Source: Mariniblastus fucicola
GTDB lineage: Bacteria; Planctomycetota; Planctomycetia; Pirellulales; Pirellulaceae
NCBI RefSeq assembly: GCF_008087665.1
Contig: NZ_CP042912.1
Location: 1,364,001-1,428,000 of the forward strand
Direction: 5' to 3'
Length of the DNA stretch: 64,000 bases
The notes under the pieces were generated by a model. It worked only from the letters and a program-made list of their open reading frames with translations, made no database searches and was not told where the DNA came from. Position numbers and translations under genes: made by a program. This document shows positions 7,962-17,821 of this stretch, piece after piece (position 1 is the stretch's first letter; each line of letters starts with the position of its first letter).

Positions 7962-10535
7962 CTATTTCGCCCGAAGCAACAGCACTCGGTCTTTCCCGGC
8001 ATCGACGCCGGAATCGAACTCCGTCGCGGCCCGCTGATTCGCGACCTTTGTAGGCGAAAGCTCGCCGCCATTTTCCGGGTCGAACCAGAACGCTTCAAAA
8101 TCGACAGACTCTTTCGACAGCTCGAGACTGACTTTGCCGCCCTCGGGCAAGTAAACCAGATACAGGCTGCCGGGCTTGGCCAAACACCAGTTGCCGTAGC
8201 CATCGTTCTTGTTGCCGACGAGCCCGTTCATGTTCTTCAGCTCATGGATTGGAATTTCATTTTCGAGCAGAAACTCTTTCGCGATCTGGCAGTAGTCCCA
8301 TGACTTGTCTCGCGAACGAAAGTCCTCGCACTTCAAATCGTTCTCCGGCAACGCGTAGCCAAAGTAGTACATGACTCCCGCGCCGCCCGCCATCAAGTTG
8401 CCCCACAGCGTTCGCTTACGGATGTCGTGCAGGTCGTACTTCCTGCCGTTCTTCATCGTGACCGTGCCGTCGAAGCCAGCGTACCCCGGATCCGGAGGGA
8501 CGCCTTGGTCGGCTTGCCCCTGTTCGTCGTTCGCCACCACCCAGGGGTGATCGCTGTTGCGCGACTTGTTGACCCACAGCAACGTTCGCTTGTGGACGGC
8601 GTCCCACATGTTTTGCAGTGACAGACCTGTTAGTGGTGCTTTGCCCAACCACGGATCGTAAACTTTATCCTGTTGTTGCGGGTAGGTGTGCAGGGCGATG
8701 TTGTGGCCGTAGGCGTCGATGCTGTCAAGGTAAACAGCCATCGCCATTTGTTCCTCGAACGTCTGCGTGTTCTCTTCGCCGAGATTCCATTCCAACATGT
8801 TCAGGTGGCCGAATCGCGCCACAAGTTCGCGAAGGTACAGCTTTCGCTGTGGTCCGCATTTACCGCCGTCGAGAGCACCTGCGATTTCTTTGCCAGAATC
8901 CGAATTGGTGCCGTGTCGCCAATCATCGTTCTCAGTTTCCTGTAACTTGAAATGCAACAGGATGTTATGAAACTGTGCGTGATGGAAAACGCGACTCCAT
9001 TGATCCAGTTTGGAGCAATCGAAGTGCATTTTGTCGGTCGGAGAAACATGAGGCCAGACGTTGGCTCCGTCGCCATCGACGTTGTAGGTCAGGAACGACA
9101 TCGAGTTCAAACCTTTACTCGCCAGGTAGTTGACTGCTCCAAGCAAGCCCTTGCCTTTGCCATTCTTCCACGTCGGATCGGTTTCGTTCGCATCCTGCAC
9201 ATGATTCTTGAACGATTTCAGCGGGCCAGGCTTTGGCTTCAGGGTTCGTGTGCCATCGAAATCGCGAAACGCCAACAACGTCTCCGGTGCGTCTGGACCG
9301 ACTTTGAAAAACGGTTTGCCTGATTCTGCGAACACGAGATGCGTGGCTTTCGGGAGCAACATTCCAGTTCTCGACTGGTCGCCGTTGCCTGGTTTCGACG
9401 GCCCGTCGACTTTGAAGGTGCCGCTTTTGCCGTCGCATGACGCAACAGACGTCCCAATTGCATTCGGATCGATCGCCACGCCTTTGCCGGAAACGAAAGA
9501 GACTTCGTATTTCCAATCGCCAGCTTTTGAAGGGCTGAAATGGGCACGCCAGGCGTTGCCAGATTTGGCAGAAGATTCGGCTGCGTTGCCATCAGCAGCA
9601 AAGTAGCCCGGAACGGTGAAGGATTGATCGCCTTGGGAGAACGTCACTTCCATCCGATAGTCCATGAACGGGTTTGGCTTGGCTGAATCCAGCAAGTCAT
9701 GCGTTTCGTAGGCGTAGGGTCCGGATTGGGTGATCGTCACCGGATCCCAGACTTTGTCCGCTTCGACTGAAACGGTGCCGTCGCCAGCCGGACCGCTGGG
9801 CAATTCGAAAGCCGGCGCCGAACCCGACTTGAGCACAGTCGCCGCGCCGGCGTCCGCGGGGCGTTGAAAGTCCTTGTCCGTCGTCATCAAAAACTTGTCA
9901 AACTCGAAACCATCTTCTCGCATGGAGAACGAAATCGTGTGTTCGCCAGCGGTCGGAACGTCGATCCAGATTTCATCCGCGACGCCACAGTGAACTTTTT
10001 CGGTTCGCTGTTTGCTTTCCCACCACCACGAGTGTTTTCCGTCGCACCACTGCATTCGCTGGCCGTGTTCTGGCCACGTTCCGTCGATGCCGACGTGCAG
10101 TCCGTTGTCTTCCGATCCCGTTGAGTAGGCTCGAACCCAGACGTAGTATCGGCCCGGCGTGTTGAAGTGAATTTTATAGTTCAGTACCGCGAGTTTGCCG
10201 GGGACGTTTGAAAAGTTAACTCCGCCGGTGAGTTTTTCGCTGTGGTTGCGTCGCGTGTCGGGCAGGATTTCGACGTAGGCATTGCCGCTCGCGCCAAGCC
10301 AATGAGGCGGATCGCCGTCGGAGTCAGCTTTTGGGTGTTGTGTTGGCGTCGTGAGGTAAAACGCGCGGACGCCAGCTTTTTCCTGCGAGGCGAAATGCTC
10401 AGCTTCCACAGCGACGAAGCCATCTCTTTCTTCGGCAAGGAAATTTGCGTCGACGATCGACTTGGTCGAATCCTGAGCGAAGGCACAGCTGCCGACGATA
10501 GCCAGCGCGAACACGGTCAAAAAGATTTTTTGCAT
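7962..10535 (-). CDS. secreted DUF5060 / putative collagen-binding-domain glycosidase-like protein
   Basis: Secreted 857-residue protein. The ATG at 10535 is chosen because it opens a classic signal peptide (MQKIFLTVFALAIVG, cleavage near CAFAQ); the frame stays open upstream to 10793 but that part has no signal character and overlaps a terminator and the next gene. Domains by eye: an N-terminal carbohydrate-binding-like beta domain (VEAEHFAS, about 33-40, to about 210), a DUF5060-type domain (about 250-370), a TIM-barrel-like region with WNLGEENTQTFEEQM (possible catalytic Glu in the NLGEEN loop) and a C-terminal putative collagen-binding domain (last ~90 residues). Related planctomycete proteins are annotated as apiosidase-like or DUF4038-type hydrolases. 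Probably degrades a plant or algal polysaccharide side chain; the substrate is inferred only by class. Confidence 0.7.
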   Translation of the reverse strand: MQKIFLTVFALAIVGSCAFAQDSTKSIVDANFLAEERDGFVAVEAEHFASQEKAGVRAFYLTTPTQHPKADSDGDPPHWLGASGNAYVEILPDTRRNHSEKLTGGVNFSNVPGKLAVLNYKIHFNTPGRYYVWVRAYSTGSEDNGLHVGIDGTWPEHGQRMQWCDGKHSWWWESKQRTEKVHCGVADEIWIDVPTAGEHTISFSMREDGFEFDKFLMTTDKDFQRPADAGAATVLKSGSAPAFELPSGPAGDGTVSVEADKVWDPVTITQSGPYAYETHDLLDSAKPNPFMDYRMEVTFSQGDQSFTVPGYFAADGNAAESSAKSGNAWRAHFSPSKAGDWKYEVSFVSGKGVAIDPNAIGTSVASCDGKSGTFKVDGPSKPGNGDQSRTGMLLPKATHLVFAESGKPFFKVGPDAPETLLAFRDFDGTRTLKPKPGPLKSFKNHVQDANETDPTWKNGKGKGLLGAVNYLASKGLNSMSFLTYNVDGDGANVWPHVSPTDKMHFDCSKLDQWSRVFHHAQFHNILLHFKLQETENDDWRHGTNSDSGKEIAGALDGGKCGPQRKLYLRELVARFGHLNMLEWNLGEENTQTFEEQMAMAVYLDSIDAYGHNIALHTYPQQQDKVYDPWLGKAPLTGLSLQNMWDAVHKRTLLWVNKSRNSDHPWVVANDEQGQADQGVPPDPGYAGFDGTVTMKNGRKYDLHDIRKRTLWGNLMAGGAGVMYYFGYALPENDLKCEDFRSRDKSWDYCQIAKEFLLENEIPIHELKNMNGLVGNKNDGYGNWCLAKPGSLYLVYLPEGGKVSLELSKESVDFEAFWFDPENGGELSPTKVANQRAATEFDSGVDAGKDRVLLLRAK

Positions 10536-10687
10536 CCTGGTATCCCAATGGTGGTTTTTGATTCCTGCATTGTATCGAACCGAGCATTCAAGCGGCGGGT
10601 GTATAGACAGGGTTTTCTCGCAGCGTTGAAACCGCTTGCTGAAGTCGCATGTTGATCGAGTTGAGTTTGGGGGATGACTGGGCGCAT

Positions 10688-10717
10688 AAAAAAAGCCCGA
10701 CCAATATCGGTCGGGCT
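10688..10717 (-). terminator. Rho-independent terminator after the glycine-rich protein gene
   Basis: Read on the minus strand, an eight-base stem GCCCGACC/GGTCGGGC with a short ATAT-containing loop (10695-10716) is followed directly by a run of seven T (10688-10694). It lies 21 bases past the stop codon at 10738, so it ends transcription of the glycine-rich protein gene before the glycosidase-like gene. Confidence 0.9.
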
Positions 10718-10737
10718 CGAATCCTGTTTGGCAGAAA

Positions 10738-11736
10738 CTAGTCCTGCTGTCGGTAGACTTCACGGGCGTCTTCGATTGAAACGGTTGCCGCATCGTCTTG
10801 TGTCAACTTCTGACGCTGTTCCGCTCGTTCTGCAGCAACAGCAACAACGCGTTGTGCGAAAGCAAGTTGGTTTGGACTGAAGAATCGCTCGAAGTAGCCA
10901 TCCATTCGCTCAAGGCGATTCAGTGTCAGCATCTTTTGCCATGAGAGATTGTCAGTGATGTTCCACGCAGCAGCCTGTGCGACTGGCTGAGCAACTTCAT
11001 CGTTGGCCAGCATGCGACAGATTTCAGCGACTTTGCCGTCCGAAGTGAACTTGGCAAGTGGAACGATCGTGTAATCCATTTTGACGTTTGGATTTTGTTT
11101 TCCGTGCTCGAGGCAAACGGTTGTCAGTGAAACTTTTCCAACTTTCCCTGGAGGGATGTTGAAGACTCCACCGCCAACACCCTGGCCGCCACCACCGCCG
11201 CCGCCGAAGCCGCCGCCGCCTTGACCACCACCGCCGAAGCCGCCACCAGAGGCCTGGCCACCGCCGCCTTGACCGCCGCCGCCGAAGCCACCGCCGCCTT
11301 GACCGCCGCCACCAAGACCACCGCCACCGAATCCTCCACCGCCAAGCTGAGCGAGTGTGGTTGTCGGGACTGCAGCAAACGTGGCTGGCATTTCAATCGC
11401 CAGTGGTTTTTCTGATTTGTTGGTCACAATGACATTCGATTTCTTTTCATCGATTGTCTTGATGAGGACTTCGATCTGTCCCTCTTCCATTGCCTGGAAA
11501 AGTTCGGTCGACTCGAAGCCTTCGACAGGAACCGCAGTTTTCCAAATTCGCTTGAGACGCTTTTCAGCGATGCGTTTGGCTTTCGCAGCTTCCCGGGTTT
11601 CTTTCGTCACTTCCACCGGAGCAGCATTGTCTGTGTCTGCGGTTGAAGTTGTTTCTTGAGCAACGCAAAGCGAACCAATCGCCATGATTGCAGCCACCGC
11701 GAGGGTGAGTGTAAGTTTTGTCATCGATGTTCTCAT
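10738..11736 (-). CDS. secreted glycine-rich repeat protein of unknown function
   Basis: 332 residues from the ATG at 11736, which begins MRTSMTKLTLTLAVAAIMA, a good signal peptide with likely cleavage after CVA. A GGAG Shine-Dalgarno lies 10 bases upstream; a second possible start is MTKL at 11724. The middle (bases about 11160-11345) is a low-complexity run of GGGGF and GGGGQ units. It is flanked by ordinary sequence: a basic segment rich in Lys/Arg/Ala (KETREAAKAKRIAEKRLKR) on the N-side and a helical C-terminal region. I recognise no family. The glycine repeat could be a flexible linker or surface region. Transcription ends at the strong hairpin at 10688-10717, so it is probably monocistronic. 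Confidence 0.75.
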   Translation of the reverse strand: MRTSMTKLTLTLAVAAIMAIGSLCVAQETTSTADTDNAAPVEVTKETREAAKAKRIAEKRLKRIWKTAVPVEGFESTELFQAMEEGQIEVLIKTIDEKKSNVIVTNKSEKPLAIEMPATFAAVPTTTLAQLGGGGFGGGGLGGGGQGGGGFGGGGQGGGGQASGGGFGGGGQGGGGFGGGGGGGQGVGGGVFNIPPGKVGKVSLTTVCLEHGKQNPNVKMDYTIVPLAKFTSDGKVAEICRMLANDEVAQPVAQAAAWNITDNLSWQKMLTLNRLERMDGYFERFFSPNQLAFAQRVVAVAAERAEQRQKLTQDDAATVSIEDAREVYRQQD

Positions 11737-12145
11737 GAGAGAAGAACTCCTAAATTCGAACCAGCGCACCTTGCATACGCCGGAATGTGCGACTTCTCAA
11801 ATATATTCGCTGGCCTGAGACCTACCTGAAGTTTTCCAGAATAATTGGAAAAACACGGAATGCACACGAAATCCAAAAGGCCGATTCAAATTCGGATTTC
11901 GAAGTCAAATTAGCTGAAAAGCCAGTAAACCCCGCGATACATGTGAGTATCGGACAGCTTCTTGAGGCTCAACAATCCAAACGCATGCATCTGCATGATG
12001 CCGATATTGACGCTGGGAGTACCGTCAGGCGTCGATCGAGTTGCATCGATTCGCCTCCCGGAACGTGCCAGGCGATACAACCCGGACGTTCGGCAGCCTG
12101 AACCTCTCAACAATTCAATGATGTTTTACGCCCGGAAGGCATCCG
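11737..12145. other. 409-bp gap between hppA and the glycine-rich gene
   Basis: No convincing gene, RNA or terminator. A minus-strand frame of 67 codons (11910-12113) is present but has no Shine-Dalgarno and no recognisable family. The part nearest 11736 should hold the promoter of the glycine-rich gene, but I see no confident -35/-10 pair. Confidence 0.4.
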
Positions 12146-14500
12146 CTAGATCAGCGTCGCGATCACCAGAGCCACAACGCTCATCAGTTTCAGCAGGATG
12201 TTTAGAGATGGTCCCGAAGTATCCTTGAACGGATCGCCGACGGTATCGCCAACGACGGCGGCTTTATGTGCGGCGCTGCCTTTGCCAAGCATCTTGCCGT
12301 CTACCTCAAAGCCTTCTTCGATCATCTTCTTGGCGTTGTCCCATGCGCCGCCGGCGTTGGACTGGAATAGAGCCATCAGCACGCCGCTGACGGTAACGCC
12401 AGCGAGGAGTCCACCAAGCATCAAAGCATTCGTGTTGCCGGTGATGCCAACGTACTTTGGCAGGAAACCAAAAGCGACAGGTACGGCGACCGCGACCAGA
12501 CCTGGAAGGATCATTTCGCGGATCGAAGCCCGTGTCGAAATTGCGACGCAACGACCGTATTCGGCTTTTCCATCTGCCGCGTCGAAAGTCTCCTGATCGG
12601 CTTTGGACCATTCACTGAAATCCTTGCCCTCGTTTTTGTTCATCACATCCAGAGCCTGTTTCAGTTCTGGAATGTCGTGGAACTGACGTCGAACTTCTTT
12701 GATCATCGCCATCGCGGCGCGGCCGACTGCGTCCATCGACATCGCGGAAAACATGAACGGCAACATGGCTCCGACGAACAGCGAAGCCATCACGTAGGGG
12801 TTCGTAATATCAATCGTGTCGATCGGAGTTTCCAGATGCGTCGCGTCGTAAGTGGTCTTGAAAGCTGCGAACAAAGCCAGGGCTGTCAGGGCTGCAGATC
12901 CAATCGCGAATCCTTTGCCAATCGCCGCGGTCGTGTTTCCGACGGCGTCCAGCTTGTCCGTGCGTTCGCGAACTTCGGGTGGAAGTTCAGCCATCTGCGC
13001 GATCCCTCCAGCGTTGTCGGAGATTGGACCGTAAGCATCAACCGCCAACTGAATACCCGTGTTGGACAACATTCCCACGGCCGCGATAGCGATCCCGTAT
13101 AGGCCCGCGAACTCGTTGGCTGCAATGATCGCGACGGCAATGATGATGATCGGAAGCGCCGTCGACATCATCCCGACGCCAACACCGGCGATGATGTTGG
13201 TGGCTTCGCCGGTCACCGACTGACGTACGATCTTCTTCACCGGTCCGGTTCCGGTTCCTGTGTAATGTTCTGTAATTTTTCCGATCGCCAGTCCTGCGCC
13301 CAAACCACAAAGGATCGCGAAGAACACTCCGTTGCTGGTGATCGTGATCGCGTCTTCACCGACGCCATAAACCCATTCGGTCGGAAGCATGCCCTGGATG
13401 ATGAACCACGTGAGTGCCAGAAGAACCAGAGCCGAAGCGATTTCACCAAGGTTCAAAGCGAAATGCGGGCTGCCGCCTTCTTTAACTTTCACTAGAAACG
13501 TTCCCGCAATCGACGTCAGAATTCCAACGCCTGCCAAAACCAGTGGCAACATCACTGCAGACAGTGGTGCGTCAGCAAACTCAGGCAAGGTATAAAAAGC
13601 GGTTCCCAAAACCATTGTTCCGATAATCGACCCAACGTAAGACTCGAAAAGGTCGGCTCCCATTCCAGCAACGTCGCCTACGTTGTCGCCCACGTTGTCG
13701 GCAATCGTTGCCGGATTGAGCGGGTGGTCTTCCGGGATCCCGGCTTCGACTTTGCCAACCAGATCCGCGCCGACGTCGGCAGCTTTGGTGTAGATACCGC
13801 CTCCGACGCGAGCGAACAAAGCGATCGAAGATGCTCCAAAGCTGAAACCGGTCAGGACAGTGATGATCCGAGTCAGGCTTTCTCTCGATTCGACGCCAAA
13901 CATCGAAGCGTAAACGATGAACAGCGTGCTCAGCCCAAGGACTCCCAATCCGACGACTCCCATGCCCATCACGCTGCCGCCCGCAAAGGCGACTTCCAGC
14001 GCCGTCCCCAAACCGGTTCGGGCTGCGTTGGTGGTGCGAACGTTCGCCTTGGTCGCGACTCGCATTCCAATGTAGCCAGCCAGAGCAGAACAGAACGCGC
14101 CGAGCACGAACGACAACGCAATCAGTGGAGACGACATTTCTCCCTGTCTCGCTCCAGCCCAGCCCAAAAGTATTGCGACCGCGACCACGAAAACGAACAG
14201 AACGCTGTACTCAGCCTTCAGGAACGACATCGCTCCTTCGGTAATATTCTTTGCAATCCGCTGCATCGTCTCGTTGCCGGCATCCTGGCTGCTGACCCAT
14301 TTGGACTTCCAGAACGTGAACACCAATCCGACAACACCCAGCAATGGAATCGCGTAGCTGTACCAGGGAATGGAAGCTGCAGAGGCTGTCGACTGAGTAG
14401 GAGCAACGGTGTCCTGTGCCAACGCGGTCTCGCAGAGGCAAAGAAGGAAGCAGGTGATAACCAGCCCAAAAGAGGCGAGCAAAGTAAAGAATCTGTTCAT
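12146..14500 (-). CDS. hppA: membrane-bound ion-translocating pyrophosphatase, K+-dependent type
   Basis: Polytopic inner-membrane enzyme that couples pyrophosphate hydrolysis to H+ and/or Na+ export. 784 residues from ATG 14500 ([12 protein letters not shown]), giving a hydrophobic N-terminus; the frame is open further upstream to 14551. Many membrane helices are visible. Catalytic motifs are intact: [17 protein letters not shown], then [20 protein letters not shown] (Mg-pyrophosphate site) and a C-terminal [17 protein letters not shown]. The [10 protein letters not shown] motif has Ala where K+-independent enzymes carry Lys, so a K+-dependent enzyme is expected from the published rule for this family. 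Whether it pumps Na+ or H+ cannot be decided by eye. Genes around it are unrelated; likely a single-gene unit. Confidence 0.95.
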   Translation of the reverse strand: MNRFFTLLASFGLVITCFLLCLCETALAQDTVAPTQSTASAASIPWYSYAIPLLGVVGLVFTFWKSKWVSSQDAGNETMQRIAKNITEGAMSFLKAEYSVLFVFVVAVAILLGWAGARQGEMSSPLIALSFVLGAFCSALAGYIGMRVATKANVRTTNAARTGLGTALEVAFAGGSVMGMGVVGLGVLGLSTLFIVYASMFGVESRESLTRIITVLTGFSFGASSIALFARVGGGIYTKAADVGADLVGKVEAGIPEDHPLNPATIADNVGDNVGDVAGMGADLFESYVGSIIGTMVLGTAFYTLPEFADAPLSAVMLPLVLAGVGILTSIAGTFLVKVKEGGSPHFALNLGEIASALVLLALTWFIIQGMLPTEWVYGVGEDAITITSNGVFFAILCGLGAGLAIGKITEHYTGTGTGPVKKIVRQSVTGEATNIIAGVGVGMMSTALPIIIIAVAIIAANEFAGLYGIAIAAVGMLSNTGIQLAVDAYGPISDNAGGIAQMAELPPEVRERTDKLDAVGNTTAAIGKGFAIGSAALTALALFAAFKTTYDATHLETPIDTIDITNPYVMASLFVGAMLPFMFSAMSMDAVGRAAMAMIKEVRRQFHDIPELKQALDVMNKNEGKDFSEWSKADQETFDAADGKAEYGRCVAISTRASIREMILPGLVAVAVPVAFGFLPKYVGITGNTNALMLGGLLAGVTVSGVLMALFQSNAGGAWDNAKKMIEEGFEVDGKMLGKGSAAHKAAVVGDTVGDPFKDTSGPSLNILLKLMSVVALVIATLI

Positions 14501-14939
14501 GTTCAAATCGTTGAATGGAGTGGAACTTACCCTATATAAGCAGGTAGCCACGGCAAAGGAAGTAAAGACAACATAAAGGAAACGGTCACTAGCGTGTTCC
14601 GCGACCTAATCTGGCTCTAGTGGACGAAAACCGGTTATTAAACAGACTTTTATAATTCAAAGGAAGCCCGGGTGCGCGATCAAATTCAGTTCTTTGAATC
14701 TTCGTCAAAGCTGATAATTTAGGTCTGCATTGTTACGCGAGCGAATCGCATCGTCACGGGGCGAGATGGCGCCAAAAAGTCGCACCTGAAAAATCGTGGC
14801 TCGGTAGAAGCCAACGTTCGTGAGCGGTGTTTAACACATTGAGGGCAGATTGAGTTGCAATGCGATTCTTTATTCGAACCGGATTGTCTAAAATTCGTTG
14901 AACCCTAAGTCACAATATATTCCCATTTTGGAATTCAAT
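14501..14939. other. 439-bp divergent gap between hppA and the TPR gene
   Basis: Must hold the promoters of two divergent genes. On the plus side a TAAAAT at about 14890 is a possible -10 box for the TPR gene, but no matching -35 is clear. No gene, hairpin or repeat stands out. Confidence 0.35.
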
Positions 14940-16994
14940 ATGCGGTCTTCAAGTCTGATCCGAATCACAAGCCTGTTTTTCCTGCTCCTCATGACGTCGC
15001 TGTCCGCTGCCCAGGATTCAGGGGATGCGGACCTTGAGTCTGCGTTCGATCTCAAAATCAAAGCCGAGAAACTTGGTGACTATGAAGAGGTCGTCAAGCT
15101 GTGCAAGTCGGCGCTGGAAAAGGGGCTCGACGACGAAGGCGAAGAGGAAGCTAAAACTTTGGCCGCGTCTGCATTGTTTGAGCAGGCTGAGCAGTTGATG
15201 ATTCGAATTCGCCGCCAGAGTGACCCGACGTTCTTTCGAAACAAAGCCGTCAAGATGCTCAAGGAGGCCGTTGAGTTCGATCCCGACATGGGCGAAGCGT
15301 GGCTGTTGATCGCCAAGCTCAATTTGCTCAAAGGCGGAGACGTTGACGATGCTCGCTATGCCATTGATCAGTCAATCGAGCTGAACGAAGACTTGCCCGG
15401 AAAGCAGTCCGAGGCTTATCTGTTGCGTTCGATGTTGACTCAGCGAGACAATCGCGAGGCAGCACGGGATGATTTGGACAAAGCCATCGAACTGAACGAT
15501 TCGAACGTCGGTGCATTGCGGGCTCGCAGCACGATCCTGATTCTGGAAGGCGATGTCGATCAGGGAATTGAGGACGCGAACCGAATCGTTGAGATCAACG
15601 ACGGCAAGCCAGCCATCATGGAAGCCACCGGCGTTGCTTTGACAAAACTGGCCAATGCGAAAGAAGCCGCAGCGTTTCAGTTGGAGAGCGACAGTGAAGA
15701 TGAAGACGAAGATTCCGATGCAAGCGAAGAGGAAGAGGAAGAGGAAGAGGAAGAGGAAGAGGAAGACGACGACTTCCCGAAGCAGTCGAAAGAGGATCTG
15801 GAAGCGGACGCGAAGAAGATCCGGGAAGCTGTTGTCGGTATTTTCACGAAAGCTATTGAATTGGTTCCAGAGCAGGAAAAGTTCTATCTGCTGAAGACTG
15901 AATTGCTTCAGGTTCTGGAGCAGGACGACGAGGCATTGGCGACCATCGATAGTTTGATCGAACGCGATGATCGTTCGATTGCGGCATTGCGAATGAAAGC
16001 TCGCATTCTGCTTGCGGATAAGGAAAATGATGAAAAAACCGTCGATGTGTTAAATCAGGCTGTCAAGCTTGATCCGTACGACTCGGAAACTCGTCTGTTG
16101 CGAATGCAATTCTTTTCGGCTCGCGAACAGTTTGCAGAGGCGATTGAAGAGGCTGAAAAAGTTTTGGAAAAACAACCCAACAGCGTTGGCGTGATGGAAC
16201 GGTTGGCATTGCTTTATTCACTCAACGAACAGCCAGAAAAGGCAATTGAAATTCAGAGCGAGCTACTGCGGCGGATGCCAACCAGTTTGCTGAATGAGCT
16301 TCAGCCGCGAAGCCGTCCGATCTTCCTGGCTCAAAAGATTGGCGTGTTGCGATCGCGAGGTGACTCGTACCTGTCAACGGGCGAACACGAGAACGCTATC
16401 GAAGACTACGAGGAAGCTGTCGATCTGGGAGACCAAATTGAAGAAATGCAAGCTTCGCTTTCCGATCAGGGATTCGAGTACACTCCCGATAGCGGGGTCC
16501 TGAACAATCTCGCCTGGGTACTTTCGACTTCGACGTTCGATGATCTGCGAGACGGAAAACGGGCCATTGAATATGCGACTTTGGCTTGTGAAGTCACTGA
16601 CTACAAAATGCCTCACATCCTGAGCACGCTGGCGTCAGCCTACGCTGAATCAGGTGATTTCGAGAAAGCGATCGAGTGGATCGAAAAAGGAATCAAGGTC
16701 AACAGCGAACGTGAGATCACGGAGTTCGTGACTGAAGAGGAAATCAAGAGCCAACGCGAAAGTCTGGAAAAGGAACTGGAGAGCTATCGCAAAGAGCAGC
16801 CTTGGCGTGAAAATCAGGCCGAGGAAGACGCTGCGAAAAAAGAAGCGGAGAAAAAGGCTGAGTCGGATGACGCGAAAGCCGAAGAGGGCGACGGAACACC
16901 TGGCGACAAAGATTCGGACGATGAAGATTCGGACGATGAAGATTCGGACGATGAAGATTCGGACGACGAAGATTCCGATAAGGACGACAAATAG
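14940..16994 (+). CDS. secreted tetratricopeptide-repeat protein with acidic tracts
   Basis: 684 residues from the ATG at 14940; the start gives a signal peptide (MRSSSLIRITSLFFLLLM, cleavage near LSAAQ). The body is TPR-like: repeated helical pairs with motifs such as EAWLLIAKLNLLKGGDVDDA and VGVMERLALLYSLNEQPEKA, and a C-terminal pair LSTLASAYAESGDFEKAIEW. Two acidic low-complexity stretches interrupt it: a long Glu run around 15730-15770 and a C-terminal tail of DSDDE repeats (16911-16970). The tail is encoded by a 15-bp tandem repeat, a site prone to copy-number change. Likely a periplasmic or exported scaffold; function unknown. It ends 2 bp before the pterin dehydratase gene, so the two are probably co-transcribed. 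Confidence 0.8.
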   Translation: MRSSSLIRITSLFFLLLMTSLSAAQDSGDADLESAFDLKIKAEKLGDYEEVVKLCKSALEKGLDDEGEEEAKTLAASALFEQAEQLMIRIRRQSDPTFFRNKAVKMLKEAVEFDPDMGEAWLLIAKLNLLKGGDVDDARYAIDQSIELNEDLPGKQSEAYLLRSMLTQRDNREAARDDLDKAIELNDSNVGALRARSTILILEGDVDQGIEDANRIVEINDGKPAIMEATGVALTKLANAKEAAAFQLESDSEDEDEDSDASEEEEEEEEEEEEEDDDFPKQSKEDLEADAKKIREAVVGIFTKAIELVPEQEKFYLLKTELLQVLEQDDEALATIDSLIERDDRSIAALRMKARILLADKENDEKTVDVLNQAVKLDPYDSETRLLRMQFFSAREQFAEAIEEAEKVLEKQPNSVGVMERLALLYSLNEQPEKAIEIQSELLRRMPTSLLNELQPRSRPIFLAQKIGVLRSRGDSYLSTGEHENAIEDYEEAVDLGDQIEEMQASLSDQGFEYTPDSGVLNNLAWVLSTSTFDDLRDGKRAIEYATLACEVTDYKMPHILSTLASAYAESGDFEKAIEWIEKGIKVNSEREITEFVTEEEIKSQRESLEKELESYRKEQPWRENQAEEDAAKKEAEKKAESDDAKAEEGDGTPGDKDSDDEDSDDEDSDDEDSDDEDSDKDDK
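16911..16970 (+). repeat. 15-bp tandem repeat encoding DSDDE
   Basis: Four successive units of GATTCGGACGATGAA (the last with GAC for GAT) inside the 3' end of the TPR gene, followed by a partial fifth. The period is a multiple of three, so unit gain or loss would keep the frame. Confidence 0.9.
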
Positions 16995-16996
16995 TT

Positions 16997-17347
16997 ATGG
17001 ACGTTCAATCAGCCGAAGATCTCAACCGGAAAAAATGTGAACCCTGTGAAGGCGGTGTGGACCCGTGCCCGTTGCCTTTCGTGACCGAGCAGCTTGAAAA
17101 GCTCCCGGGTTGGTATTTGACGCACGAAAACCAGCGAATTCGCAAGGACTGGACGATGAAGAACTTTGTCGAAGGCTTGGCCTTTTTCGAAGCCGTCGGA
17201 AAGGTTGCCGAAGAAGAGGCTCACCATCCCGATCTGCATCTCGAAAGCTATCGGAACGTGTCGATCGAGATCTGGACTCACGCCGTCGGTGGGTTGAGCG
17301 AAAACGACTTCATCCTTGCCGCCAAGATTGACGCGATTGAAATGTAG
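16997..17347 (+). CDS. pterin-4a-carbinolamine dehydratase
   Basis: Small cytosolic enzyme (116 residues) that dehydrates 4a-hydroxytetrahydropterin; in bacteria it can recycle cofactor for aromatic amino acid hydroxylases. The family signature is visible: WTMKNFVEGLAFFEAVGKVAE, then EAHHPDLHLESYRNVSIEIWTHAVGGL (His-His-Pro and Trp-Thr-His residues) and a closing NDFILAAKID. A short Cys-containing N-terminal extension (KKCEPCEGG) is common in planctomycete and proteobacterial members. ATG at 16997, two bases after the TPR stop. No hydroxylase gene is adjacent, so the partner is not evident. Confidence 0.9.
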   Translation: MDVQSAEDLNRKKCEPCEGGVDPCPLPFVTEQLEKLPGWYLTHENQRIRKDWTMKNFVEGLAFFEAVGKVAEEEAHHPDLHLESYRNVSIEIWTHAVGGLSENDFILAAKIDAIEM

Positions 17348-17821
17348 TGACGCGATCGCTCGGGATTGTCGATCACTTTTCAACCAAGCCCAGAATTCCG
17401 ATTCGTTTTGACAGGGGAATCGGCGATCGCGTTTTCCCGATCGTGTTTTCCAAAACTGCTGGGCCGCTGCCGGCCCGACCGTTGTGCGCAACGGCGCGGG
17501 CCAACCCATCGCTGGCAATTCTCGCCATCACTTGCCAGATGCGAGCACTCTCTTGGGCAGCGTTTCGACCTGCGCATGGTCGTCACGATCCCGATGACCG
17601 TTACAGATTGCCTTCAAGTTTGACGAATGAATCGGTTCTTTCATTCGTCGCGATTCTTCGCTTGCGCTTGCCTGTTCCAGTAACGCCGGTTGTTTCTGCG
17701 TGACCTCAAATTCCGATGGATTGGATTTTGATCGTCGATACCTGACGTACGGAATACAACTCCTGCTGGCGTTATTTTGGAAATATCGCCTGGACAGGTA
17801 AATGGAGCCAAGAGGCCTGAA
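17348..17821. other. 474-bp gap with one strong hairpin
   Basis: No convincing coding frame: the open frames here lack initiation signals and family resemblance. At 17622-17649 there is a perfect 10-bp inverted repeat (GACGAATGAA/TTCATTCGTC) with an 8-base loop, without a T-run on either strand. The last ~80 bases must hold the promoter of the lipoprotein gene; no confident boxes. Confidence 0.4.

Noticed and set aside
10713-10724. T-loop-like CTCGAATCC suggesting a tRNA end
   Set aside because: It overlaps a perfect terminator stem; no acceptor stem or anticodon arm can be drawn around it.
11910-12113. 67-codon minus-strand frame in the gap next to hppA
   Set aside because: No Shine-Dalgarno, no family, and no support beyond being open.
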